A stretch of 64,000 nt of DNA, taken from contig JAQQWL010000002.1 of NCBI GenBank assembly GCA_038363925.1, positions 1 to 64,000 of the forward strand, in the 5' to 3' direction. Made by a program: the position numbers and the translations under genes. This stretch comes from Apiospora phragmitis (Eukaryota > Ascomycota > Sordariomycetes > Amphisphaeriales > Apiosporaceae). The notes beneath the pieces were generated by a model. It worked only from the letters and a program-made list of their open reading frames with translations, was not told where the DNA came from and did not search any database. This document shows, piece by piece, positions 34,196-44,166 of this stretch (the first letter of the stretch is position 1; the number at the start of each line of letters is the position of its first letter).

Positions 34196-34855
34196 ATGGA
34201 CCACTCAAGAGGCATCCAGGAGTACATGTGCCACAGTGAATCCAACAACTACACGTGGTCGAATGAAATTTACCATTGCCGGGACTTCCTGCAAAAGCAA
34301 GAGATCATCTTACGTATAGATGCACGAGGCGTAGATGATACCATAATAACCATGTGCCCTCATTTCACTGTATCGCTAGTGAATCTTAGGGTGACAAATG
34401 GAAGCAGCGGGCTTAAGGCATCCGCGCGCATTTCGTATACATCGGCTCGTTGGCTCGGAGATCCAGGGGTCAATTGGGACAGTGACACTGGGAGGCTGGC
34501 GGAGATTCATATTTGTACGACATGCCACTGCGACTTGGAACAAAGCCTAGAAATTCGGGACCATGAGTTTCTCGTTCGATTCACGGTGTATAGAAACTTG
34601 GGTGCTGGTGTCGACCGGCTCGATCCCAAGTGGAACTCACTTTTGACTGGGAAGGGTCCTATGCAGAAACGGCCCTCTAAGTATCGCCTGAATACTCGAC
34701 AGGACTACTATGGCGTGTATCGGACTGTCTGGTCGGTGGCGTACCACCTCAAGAGACCCAATCTCCATTTGGGCACATTTACGACAGCCTTTGGAGATTT
34801 CATGGGGTTATCTTTACTTGAGGAACCTGGTGCTAAGAAAAAAAGAGATATATGA
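34196..34855 (+). CDS. F-box-family-related protein, N-terminally short
   Basis: An uninterrupted frame gives 219 residues from the first ATG (34196); it stays open to 34034 upstream, so an upstream exon is possible. It shares a pattern with the C-terminal half of the neighbouring F-box protein: MCPHFTVSLVNLRV matches VCPHHTVSLRKLREW, and ICTTCHCDLEQ matches LRCDLCFQDLE. This suggests a Cys/His metal-binding module. No F-box segment is present, so it is either a truncated paralogue or lacks its first exon. It is convergent with the neighbour, 155 bp apart, which fits a local inverted duplication. Confidence 0.55.
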   Translation: MDHSRGIQEYMCHSESNNYTWSNEIYHCRDFLQKQEIILRIDARGVDDTIITMCPHFTVSLVNLRVTNGSSGLKASARISYTSARWLGDPGVNWDSDTGRLAEIHICTTCHCDLEQSLEIRDHEFLVRFTVYRNLGAGVDRLDPKWNSLLTGKGPMQKRPSKYRLNTRQDYYGVYRTVWSVAYHLKRPNLHLGTFTTAFGDFMGLSLLEEPGAKKKRDI

Positions 34856-35010
34856 CGCATGAATAATATAGCCTTTCACTGGAATATGGTGGTTCAACTT
34901 AGAGTTTGCCTTCTGCAATTGGGGAGAAACTTCACCCCCCTAAACATATGAGGCTGACGCATCCTCTTCTTGCGCTCCTTCCCAGTGATTCACCCAGGAC
35001 GCCACTATCG

Positions 35011-36606
35011 CTAAGGCGTCAGATGAAGTCGGCCTGGGGAGAATCTTTCTCGGTAAAACTGCGGCGAAAACCTCGATTTCATGGCTTGATGGTGCACAAT
35101 GATGTTATCCAGGTGTCTCTGGTGAGAGGCCCAAGTCCTACCATTTGCGCACTGCTTGTCGGGGCACCATGTGATATGTTGTAGGACGCTGTCCGTGCAG
35201 AGTCCGTACGACGGAGGACTCAGCATCTGTAGCCAGGCTTCATGCACCGGGGAAAATGGGGCCGTTAAGTCTGGTACTGGCAGATTCAGGTGCCGTTCAA
35301 GAGAAAGTCCGTGTTCTCCCAAACCCCAGAAATACTCATAGATCGGCCACGGCCGGTCGAGTTGCCTGATCCTGCCGGGACTCGAACAAACTCTGCAAAT
35401 TCCAAGGACTGAGGGTACGGCTGCGCGAGGGTCATCAGGCGTTGCAATGAATCCGTGGGTTCCTACTGCACTTCTGGGAGTAAGCCACCCTCGTCGAAAG
35501 TCCATCGCTAAATTATATGAATCCTGCGTGAAGTCGTGGAAAACATGCAGATCATCGAAACTGACATGGGGACACAGAAGATCGTTATATCCCTCGGCCG
35601 CCTGGGACAAAGCCTTCTCAACTTTTTCGGCTTGGTGCGAGTTAGAGACGCCTGCCCTCCAGTGCACTATCGTGTCACCCGCGGCGACTACTGCTTTCGC
35701 GTCCACCCGAAGCGGTAGGGCCCATTGCACGCAGAGTGCGCCCTTACTGGCGGTCGTCCTGACCACCTCGGGCAAAAGACACGTCGCAGAAGGCTGGACC
35801 GCTGAAGAACGTAAGGGGTCCTCTAGATCTTGAAAGCACAGGTCGCAGCGTAGAAGCCACGGAGGCGGTTGGAGCTCGCCACTGCTGTTCCGGATCATGT
35901 CTTGCCACTCCCGCAGCTTCCTCAGAGAGACAGTATGGTGTGGGCAGACCGCAACGCCGCCTTCGACCATGATGCAGGTCGCTCCGCCCTCGGCTTCACG
36001 CTGGGTTTGCGAGAACATGATCAGAGGGTGCCAGGCCTGGCATTCGGTACAGTACTTGGTCTCGTTCGCCATCCGCAGCATGGTGGTGTCGTAGGGAGAA
36101 GCACCCCCGACTTGCTTGGGGATCCTCGCATCGATGCAGGCCGAACAGCACCGGCGCCGGCGGAGGCGCTCAAAGACGTCATCCCAGTCCACTTGAAGGT
36201 TGGGGAGATCGACAGTCGAGCGTTTCACTGTAATCAAGTACAATCCAATGTAAATTAATTCCACTGACCGCACGAACTCCGGGGCGGCCAAGACGCGCCG
36301 GAACAAGGAACAAGTCTGACGCATGATATACACGTCGGAGCCTTCAAGGTCGCGGCATATGGCAAGCACCAGCTCGTCTGGCAGCTGGTAAAGAGAGCTG
36401 AGGACTAGGTTGTATTGCATTCTCAGCCACCACAGCGGTTTCTCCCGCGCCTGTGCCTGCGCCCGAGGCCTGGATGGTCGAAGGGCGCGCCATTGCTTGC
36501 GTGTCCACTCTCGCACAGCACCATAGAATTTGCGTATACTATGCGGCTTGCCGTCGGAAAGCGCGACTGGGGTGGCGGGGCTTGTGCTTATGCCCATGTA
36601 TGCCAT
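35011..36606 (-). CDS. F-box protein with Cys/His-rich segment
   Basis: A single-exon frame of 531 residues from the ATG at 36606; the frame is open to 36678 but starts there with TTG. Around residues 75-110 is an F-box: LYQLPDELVLAICRDLEGSD then MRQTCSLFRRVL. Behind it lies a run of paired cysteines and histidines (RRCCSACID, YCTECQAWHP, VCPHHTVSL, LRCDLCFQDLE) that may bind zinc. Another Cys pair (GICRVCSSPG) and WCPDKQCANG follow near the C-terminus. F-box proteins recruit substrates to SCF ubiquitin ligases through Skp1, so a nuclear or cytosolic adaptor role is likely; the substrate is unknown. This is a large, fast-evolving family in filamentous ascomycetes. Confidence 0.75.
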   Translation of the reverse strand: MAYMGISTSPATPVALSDGKPHSIRKFYGAVREWTRKQWRALRPSRPRAQAQAREKPLWWLRMQYNLVLSSLYQLPDELVLAICRDLEGSDVYIMRQTCSLFRRVLAAPEFVRSVELIYIGLYLITVKRSTVDLPNLQVDWDDVFERLRRRRCCSACIDARIPKQVGGASPYDTTMLRMANETKYCTECQAWHPLIMFSQTQREAEGGATCIMVEGGVAVCPHHTVSLRKLREWQDMIRNSSGELQPPPWLLRCDLCFQDLEDPLRSSAVQPSATCLLPEVVRTTASKGALCVQWALPLRVDAKAVVAAGDTIVHWRAGVSNSHQAEKVEKALSQAAEGYNDLLCPHVSFDDLHVFHDFTQDSYNLAMDFRRGWLTPRSAVGTHGFIATPDDPRAAVPSVLGICRVCSSPGRIRQLDRPWPIYEYFWGLGEHGLSLERHLNLPVPDLTAPFSPVHEAWLQMLSPPSYGLCTDSVLQHITWCPDKQCANGRTWASHQRHLDNIIVHHQAMKSRFSPQFYRERFSPGRLHLTP

Positions 36607-38893
36607 AGTGCTATGGACGCCAGAAACAAGAATGCAAATGGGGATTTGGTCGAAATACCGATCAAGGTTTCCCTTCAAAGGAAGGGGCTGGGTTGTTTTA
36701 CTGTAATAAAAAGACCTTTCTCGGTAGCAAAAGACCCCTCTCCGGTGTCGTTACTGCTTATCCCACGCTGGGAGAATTTATTGCCTTATCGAATTAAATA
36801 AACTCAACTCGTAAATGCGCAAGTTTATCTTGCTCGCAGTGCCCACTCGCTTGAAACCATCCTAGAGCCCTTCACACGTGCTGTCCATGCAACCTGAAAG
36901 GTGGATTTAAGTGATCGCATCCTGTTCGTCACATCCGTTGATTACAATTGCTAGCAACTATAACGGCATCGTGGCATGAGTTATTGATTTAGAACCTTCA
37001 TGGCCAGAATCAGCGCTGCCGGACTAGTTTAGCGTCATAGACGTCTTAGGTGTGTGTAAGTGCGTGACGGTGACATTGGAGATGGCCAACCGTGGCACAC
37101 GCTTTGCTGCTTTTCTACTTCTAGAACCATGCTCTACGAGCAGTAGTCCATTAGCGATCCTAGGATGCTTGCCTGTAAGCCGCTGGCAAACGGCTCACAG
37201 TCTTGTTCAACTGGCGCAGCGACTGCGTTATGTCACTCGGAGTAAGGCCTTCGAAAGAAAATAACTTGCTCCTTGCCGCGGCACAAGTCGTTGCATGGTC
37301 TCAATTGAGTCTCGAGCGCGTCAAAGGCCAAGCGGAAATCCCGTACGTCTCCGATGACTCGGCCAGTAGCTTCCACAGGTCGGCCGTTGTCCGTTGTTAT
37401 CTGGTTTGGCTTGAGTACGCCCAGCGTTGCATCAGGGTAGCCGAGCCCGGGGGTGAGGGCTGGTGGAAATGCCTCGCGGACACCTCCACACAGGCGAGAT
37501 TTAGTCGCATTATTCTCCGCACTGCACCAAACTGTCAAAGCACAGTTTGCTTCTATGCGAGTCCTACTGCGGGCTGGTTGAGGCTGTGGCGCAAGCGGTC
37601 TTGTCTTTTCTCCACCAACCTCTGTGACTAACTCCGCTGATGCCGAGGCCCCCTTTGCTTCTTAATACGTTCAGATTAAACATATTTTCTACGGTATGCA
37701 AGAGGCAATTTGTGCCATTCAGATGGTTAGTTGCTTCACCCAACCTTCAATCACACTAGAAGGAAACCCGAAGGAACCGATCCCGGATGAGCCGAGCATA
37801 AAGCTGATATACGATTCGGGTAACAAGAGACTGCAAACACAATGGCAATCACGGTGGTCGGCAATCACGATGGCGATTGGGCTTTCTGGCACCGGCCGCA
37901 ATAAGGTTGAGTTCCGGTTTTAAGAAGAGGCATGTTGGCGAGAATTGCCAAGATCAACGTCACGGCGCAATGGGAGTCAAGGCGATGAACATGCCAGCTC
38001 ACCTCCAAATGGGCCCCTTGGCAAGCAGGTCACTATCCTGACTCGATGTCGTCACAGCAGCATCTACTTTCTCCTCCAGGGCTGCTATTTGAAGTGAGAA
38101 ATTGTTCCTGAGCTATGCCGACAAACCATGCTGCCGGACAGGTACGGGAAGGATCATCCGATGAACAAGTTCAGAGCGTACACGGACCCTGCATTGGCCT
38201 CAAATCCATGATCATGATCGGATAGCGGAGCAGGTTTTCGGGCGAACCCCATATCCGTGGCTTGTATGAACTATGAACCCTAATTACCTGGCGTGACGCA
38301 GAGCTATCCCTCGTTTTCGTGAGCTACACGCGGAACTACCCGCACTGAATCGTCTCTCTTTCGGAGTCGTCCCTGGTATCTACCATTTTAAGCTCAATCT
38401 TATATCGTCGCAAGAGCAGAAACCCAAATAATCGGGTCCGTCGAGCCGCAGCCAGTCTTCGTTCGTCCCTTTACGAATGCGGGCCGAGCCACGGCCCACG
38501 GCCACGTGACGGGGGTTTGCGAGACGAGATTCGAGGCGGATGTCTCCGAGACTCACGCAGCTTGGGGCTGCTTAACGACTCGATAGCATTGCGCAGGGCC
38601 CCTTGGCACCTCACGAGCAAGGCGCTTGACTTCATGGTGGGCTCTGCGTGTGGCCGCGCCAATCGTTGTCCAGATCCTAGAACATACGATATGCTGTCTT
38701 GTTCATGATGTTTTCTTCGCTCGCATGTGCACTAACACTAAAGAGCTGGCTGAGCATTTAAGGGGCTCCTCGTCCTCGTGATGGACAGTTTGATCTTTCT
38801 GTCTCTACCCATCACCGGACCGCGACACTTGACAGTAAACTCTTCATCACTTATTCTATCCCCGTTGAGACTCGTCTCTCCTCAGAAGACATA
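36607..38893. other. Intergenic, no gene recognised
   Basis: Frames at 37203-37631 (+), 37233-37538 (-) and 37696-37923 (+) were examined and show no domain. The last ~130 bases are the promoter side of the glycine-rich protein gene. Confidence 0.4.
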
Positions 38894-39401
38894 ATGAAGA
38901 AGACCTTCATCGCCGCGCTTCTGCTGGTCGTTAACGTCGGCGCCCTGGCCTTGTCTCGCACTGAAGCGGCGGTCGAGGGCCACGAGATCAATACACCCTA
39001 TCACAACCAGCCGGTGCAGCAAGCGGACGACGATATTTACCACATTCACAATCGTGATACCCGAGATGTCGGCGGCTCGCAGCCTGCTGCCGACAACAAT
39101 TCGCCAGAAGCCGCTACCTTGTGTTAGTATTGCCTATACTACCTCCTTTTCCCGAGCGGATTGTGCCCCTATTGTAGACCATCGTGGAAACTGACATGCA
39201 TTGCTGCTTCTAGGGAAGAGCAAAGGTGGTAGTGGCTACGGCGGAGGAGGCGGAGGCGGAGGCGGCGGAGGCAGTGGTTATGGTGGCGGCTATGCCGGAG
39301 GCAGCGGTAGTATCTGCGTCGGCGGATCTGGATCTGTTGGGGGAGGTGGTGGTGGCGGCGGCGGAGGTGGCGGTGGCTATGGTGGTGGCTACCGCCACTG
39401 A
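38894..39401 (+). CDS. Secreted glycine-rich protein (138 aa)
   Basis: Two exons, 38894-39122 and 39214-39401, total 417 nt and 138 residues; donor GTTAGT, acceptor TAG, 91-nt intron. The ATG at 38894 opens a signal peptide (KKTFIAALLLVVNVGALALS). Residues about 25-75 are polar, and the second exon encodes an almost pure Gly/Ser/Tyr tail (GGSGYGGGGGGGG and GGYGGGYRH) with one central cysteine (GSICVGG). Such proteins are usually wall-associated structural or adhesive proteins. No enzymatic motif is visible. Slippage in the GGC/GGT runs would easily change its length. Confidence 0.75.
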
Positions 39402-39799
39402 AAGCAGTGCGGACCGGGCCCTTGGCGCTGTGGCATCCGGACCAGGCTCTGGTGAGTTCCAAGGCTTTGAGTGGGAAGGGCGGATGGATGAAACGCGACA
39501 ATCGGGAGTCGGGAGACTGTTTGTATTTTCACACGGGCTTCTCGATAAGTGAAGTTTCAACCAAATAGGCTGGCCCTTGAGACACAGCTATCGCAGGTAG
39601 TCCCAAATATGACGCTGTGTAAATATTTGAGTAGTTCGTATGTCTGACTCGTCACGGCACTTGTTGTATGTATTACCTCGTAGAATAAGCTCCATTCATA
39701 AGACATCACGGCAGGGTTCCAGAGATAGACTAAACGGGACTGGCATAACTCTAGTAACTATAAAAGGGGCTACTATTGCATGGACCATGAACTTGACTA
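39402..39799. other. Intergenic, 3' flank
   Basis: No coding sequence recognised. It separates the convergent glycine-rich gene and the tyrosinase remnant. Confidence 0.4.
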
Positions 39800-40963
39800 C
39801 TCTGCTCTTCGTTAAGCATAGATGTAGCACAGCGGTGATCCCCCAAGTGTATCTAGCATGTGATGGAGGTAGAACGACGGGTCGTTGTACGACGAGGGAC
39901 TGCATGTGGCGTCGCCGCCCAGGGACTAGTGGCCGGCGTTATGCATCGTGAACATCTTGCCACGCTATGATGACTGCAGCTCCGCCTGAAACGAGCCAAC
40001 GGTCCTGGAAGCATCGCCCGTAATCAAGTTGTGCAGATCCTGATGTATGAAAGCAGCTGCTGGCACTACGCTTAGATTCCGCCGTAGACAGCGAGGGTTG
40101 TAGTCTCGGATCGATGTCATGACGGGGCTCATTCCCTGCATTTTCGGTTGAAGAGGTCCTAGGTGAATGGTGCGACTGCTCTCCCATGTCAGTGTTTTGA
40201 TCTTATCTCGTAGCACGATGGTCGAAGGTGTGGCTGGGTTCGGACGAAGACTAACTTGGCGGACGGGCCGCTTTTGACACAGCCACCCCCTTTTCCAGAT
40301 GGCAGGAGGAAGCTATTTGCGATCAAGGTGCCGTTGTGCTCGAAATAGTCGCCATCGTCGCCCATGCTGGTGTCACTGCCGTCGAATACAGGAGAGTCCG
40401 TCAGGTGGTCGGGACATTCGAACCAGTTCCAATACTAGTCACGGTTAGGCATGACACCTTATACTAGATGCGGCGACTTACGGGAAGATAGCCTTTGTAG
40501 CCACACTCATTGCGGAGTCGGGATTCCCAAGATCAGATGAATAAGCGGTGCCAGGTCAGAACCTCCCAGTGGAATGGATGTTTTCCGTCTGGTTGATGTG
40601 CGTGGCTACAAAGTCATCGTACAGGTTCTGGGCAGCCGAGAAGGCAGGAGTTCCTTCGGAGGGTCGATCTCAAAGATACTGAACCGCGCGAATGTAGTCT
40701 TCTTTTTCTGTAGTAGCCAAGGATGCCCTGAGGCCCCGACTTCAGGTTAAATGGGGGTAGTTGGTGAGGAGTGGCGAGACTGACCAGTCGCGACGTACTG
40801 CAGCGTTTTTCATCAAACACCCCGCTTCTCTCTTCACATGTGAAGCTTCCAAGGCCTTGGTGGCCTCAACTTGTAGATCGTCAATGATTTGTAGTTCGTT
40901 GGTTGCAAGACAGCAGCCTGACAGGAGACTCACAGCCCAAAGCATTATGGGGTTCAATAGCAT
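39800..40963 (-). pseudogene. Tyrosinase (copper monooxygenase) remnant
   Basis: The minus strand starts with an apparent signal peptide (MLLNPIMLWAVSLLSGCCLA, ATG at 40963). It continues GCLMKNAAVRRDWSVSP, then the CuA region LYDDFVATHINQTENIHSTG and TWHRLFI and LRNECGYKGYLP, with a GTAAGT intron donor after it. Next come YWNWFECPDHL, DSPVFDGSDTSMGDDG, HNGTLIANSFLLPSG and GFVRTQ-like and MQGMSPVMTSIRDYNPRCLR segments, then the CuB region HNAGH and SLGGDA and FYLHHMLD near 39,860-39,945. Both copper sites are thus recognisable. The CuA frame is broken before TWHR, a TGA follows FI, a TAG replaces the residue after HNAGH, and other frameshifts occur. Secreted tyrosinases oxidise phenols in melanin-type pathways; this copy is dead. 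Confidence 0.75.
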
Positions 40964-41808
40964 TAGAAACGGTGTAAGAATAGTAGGCTTGGCTTGATTG
41001 GGTTGTGTCTTGCATCGTCTAAGCACGAGTAGCGGTAGAAGTCTCTATGCCTTTTTACGCATGGCCCTGAGCCTGCCTACTGCGCCATTGGGGACTTTGG
41101 TTCGCCTTTTGGGTGTCGTTGGCCACTTCTTCCTCCACAACGTCTTTCCAGGTCGCCTCGCAGCAGTTGGATGTGAAGGTTTTCTGGACAGGACCTGCTT
41201 GGCGTAAGCTGCATATGGATGCGCGGAGTCCTTTTCCACGCAGAGAGTCTGTCCGGAGCCATTGATTGCCTCCAGTAGTTTCGTTGGTCTAGTTGAACCA
41301 ACAAAGGACTTTTTTTTGCACTTCAGCCTTACTATACCTGTCCAATGAGGATGTCGATCTCCGATTTAGTGTGTGTGTCTCTGTTCGGGTCGCATCATCT
41401 GTGCTGCCAACCTCGACTGCCAATAGGAGCAGGCACGTAACACTGGGGAGATCTACATCGTTTTGGTGTCGGACTCACTAGGGCCAACGTGAAGCAAACA
41501 AGTGTGCATGGTTGATGCGTTTTCTGTGGCTCGAATACGTGCAGGTTTGCTACGCCGGATGGGGCAATGGGGCCTTCTGGGCGAATTAAAAATCTCTATT
41601 TGATTGTTGGTCCTGCTGAGCTATATTTGGCGAAAAAAGCGACCCCCAGTGCCATTAAGTCTGAAAAGATCTGCATCTCGTCAACCAATAGGCCCCTAGA
41701 TCCGGCCAACACCGCCTGTGGGCTCATCCTTGGCTAACCTATGGCGAGACATCCCGCCTCTGTCGGTGCTTCTAATATATGTTATTAGTAGCATCGATTT
41801 GGGCGACT
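40964..41808. other. Intergenic, unassigned basic frame
   Basis: A minus-strand frame at 41045-41239 is Lys/Arg-rich (HPTAARRPGKTLWRKKWPTT) and might be the end of a lost gene. No splice structure or domain was found. Confidence 0.3.
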
Positions 41809-42270
41809 CTAGCTCGACCGAGATTTTCGACCGATGCTGCGAAGTCTTTTGCCAGCCTGGCGGATCGTGGCGACAAGGGCATTCCGTCTTCGCTGTTTAT
41901 CCGGTTTTTGCTTCGATTGTGCCATCCCATCTTCGTTTAGTGATGGTCTCTTCAGCTCTACCATTGCCTGCAAAAACTTCGAAGTCATCTTTTCGCTCTT
42001 TTGTCGTTCTTCTTCGCGTTGTTCCCGCAACTCCCTCCTGAGGTCTGCAATCGTTCTGTACACGTCCGAAAGGGGAGCAGTATCATTTGCTTGGGGCTCT
42101 GCGTTGGGTTTGGCATTGTCAATAATGGGCTCAATGTCCCATATTATTGTCTTCCAAGATTCGTCTGTCTCGTTTGCGCTTTCGGTGGCTGACAATGGTT
42201 CGTCTGCCAAGGGAGCATTATTGGACTTTGCTTCCTGCCGCATTGCAAGCGCACTCTTCATTTCCTCCAT
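41809..42270 (-). CDS. Small coiled-coil protein, overlaps RNase H-like frame
   Basis: A continuous 153-residue frame from the ATG at 42270. It has an acidic N-terminal half (SATESANETDESW) and a heptad-containing middle (RTIADLRRELREQREEERQK). Its C-terminus is very basic (KQRRRNALVATIRQAGKRLR). The first 53 nt overlap the end of the RNase H-like frame in another phase, on the same strand. It could be a separate gene, or the true C-terminal part of the RNase H-like protein after a one-base error or an unseen splice. Confidence 0.45.
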   Translation of the reverse strand: MEEMKSALAMRQEAKSNNAPLADEPLSATESANETDESWKTIIWDIEPIIDNAKPNAEPQANDTAPLSDVYRTIADLRRELREQREEERQKSEKMTSKFLQAMVELKRPSLNEDGMAQSKQKPDKQRRRNALVATIRQAGKRLRSIGRKSRSS

Positions 42271-43348
42271 TTTCTACAACTTCATGCGTGGCGGGACAGG
42301 CAGGCGGGTTGTGACCTGAGAAATAGGATTTGGTGATCGGAAACGCTTCAGACGCCAGTCTATCAGCGCGATTATTGCCTTCAATTCCTGAATGGCTCTT
42401 GATCCAATGGAATTCTATAGGCAACTCCAAATTGGTGGACGCGATAGTTTCCACGAGACGTTTGACGCTGGCTTTGAGGCGTTCTACCGTCCAATCACGT
42501 CCTGTGAAAGGTCTCTCCTCCATCAAAGTTTGAGTCATCCTGTCAAGGATGCTCAGACAGTTCTTGGAATCGCTGAAGATCAGAACACGAAACCGCGAAT
42601 TCGCTTGCTGCTTCCTAGCCTCGACGTATGAACGGACTTCCTGCTCCAAGGCGTTCACCGCCTCAGCAACGGCCACGATCTTTGCCTCTTGTGACGTTTC
42701 AATTCCCCAAACACCGAATGACCTATTGATCCATGGCTTTTTCGGCACGCCTTTTGTATCGTGAACATGCCTGCAAGTTACCGCTGAGGTTCTAGGGGAG
42801 CCATATCCGGCTGATCGGGCGCTTCCATCGGTAAACATGACAATGCGATCCCCCAGATCTGCCAACCTTGTTGCATGGTTTGCGAGATATCTTGACCGCT
42901 CGCCGCTTCGACGGAACACCTCTATGTTTTCGTAGATCTGCTTATACGGGGGAGGCGTCGTCTGAGCTACTGGTTGTGATCCAAGCCTCGCTGCCTTAGC
43001 GAGCGGCTTATTTGTAGGCTTCGATGATTGCAGTATTAACGGTGTAGTAAGTGGTACGCCTGGGCTTGGCACCGGCAACTGAGTGGCTGTCCCGTGGTCG
43101 ACGAGAGAGATAAAGTCAAACTGATGTTGCCGAGGTATGGATCCAAATACCAGTGCGGGCTTCTCTGATTCGCTCGTCTTGTTGGTCGCCTCTGGAACTT
43201 GGGGTCCGGTGATTGTAGACCTACAATCATCTGTTTGAGCTCCACAATCGAGGGCTCTCGGCGAACAGCGCCCTCCGCCAGATGGCGACGGTTGTGCTTG
43301 CTGAGTGGTAAGAGTTTGCGGTGGCTGTTCCTTTATCTGGGCGCCCAC
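42218..43348 (-). CDS. RNase H-like domain protein
   Basis: An open frame of 376 codons with a complete RNase H fold signature in its second half. IVMFTDGSARSAGYG supplies the first Asp, SQEAKIVAVAEAVNAL the Glu, RVLIFSDSKNCLSIL the second Asp, and FHWIKSHSGIEGNNRADRLA the His and final Asp. The N-terminal ~130 residues are Pro/Thr/Gln-rich and disordered. No in-frame ATG exists before the domain, and a TAG lies about 20 codons further upstream, so a 5' exon must supply the start. No reverse transcriptase is nearby. It is either a domesticated or standalone RNase H of the kind common in ascomycete genomes, or a fragment of a LINE. All catalytic acids being intact argues for recent function. 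Confidence 0.6.
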   Translation of the reverse strand: MGAQIKEQPPQTLTTQQAQPSPSGGGRCSPRALDCGAQTDDCRSTITGPQVPEATNKTSESEKPALVFGSIPRQHQFDFISLVDHGTATQLPVPSPGVPLTTPLILQSSKPTNKPLAKAARLGSQPVAQTTPPPYKQIYENIEVFRRSGERSRYLANHATRLADLGDRIVMFTDGSARSAGYGSPRTSAVTCRHVHDTKGVPKKPWINRSFGVWGIETSQEAKIVAVAEAVNALEQEVRSYVEARKQQANSRFRVLIFSDSKNCLSILDRMTQTLMEERPFTGRDWTVERLKASVKRLVETIASTNLELPIEFHWIKSHSGIEGNNRADRLASEAFPITKSYFSGHNPPACPATHEVVENGGNEECACNAAGSKVQ

Positions 43349-44166
43349 AGGCCATCGCTGTTGACTCGCGAGGAACCCGTCATACTGGATGGATGGCTAG
43401 TTTGTAAGCCCAATCCGAGTCATATGCCGGGGAGCACAGGGGTTCGATGCCGGCAACGTCGATGTTCGCGACGTCGAGGGTTGGACGACGTCTTGAGGAA
43501 AGATCATTTTTAGTTCCAGTGGGATATTGTAACTGAATAAAGTAGCCACAACTTCTGTGTCTCGTAATATTCCATGAGTGGGTGTATGAGTTTTAATAAA
43601 GATTGATGTTCTGGGCTACGTGTGTGAAATATACCCTCGTGTGACCTTTCTCCGATACAAGTTTAAAGGTAGTGATGATGATATGACTGCTAACCCATGA
43701 GGCTTGTGGGCATTGATTCAAGGTTTGCAGAGATCCGTGGAATTATATACTTTTCCTGGCGGGACCTTTTAGTAGGTTATTCAAATTATATGCTCTCCTA
43801 CACCACCCAGGAGAACACAGCGACTGGTCTGGCCGCAGCCCTGAAGTTGCTTCGCCCGAAGCGACCAAAGGCACTGTCATGAACCAGAATTCAGGTCAGA
43901 TGGGTTGGATTCAGTGGTTGGCTTAGTATTTCTCTAGGAGTCAATTATATCGTAGCGAAAGCGTTTAAGCCAAATGAGGTATGTTTGATAATTCCGAGGT
44001 CCCGCAAAACGATCGGCAGGGGTCTCATCCTGCAGGCCGAGAAAATTCCGGCCTTGGCAACATACGGTGTGTTTTCAGCCGCGGGTTCGTCTGGCATCTA
44101 TCTCATGTACCTGGCTAATGATTTGTTAAACAACCACCTCGGTTGAAATCAGCAAAATCGGTCACT
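43349..44166. other. Intergenic, no gene recognised
   Basis: The left part must contain the 5' end of the RNase H-like gene. A short frame at 43697-43882 has no recognisable content. Confidence 0.4.
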
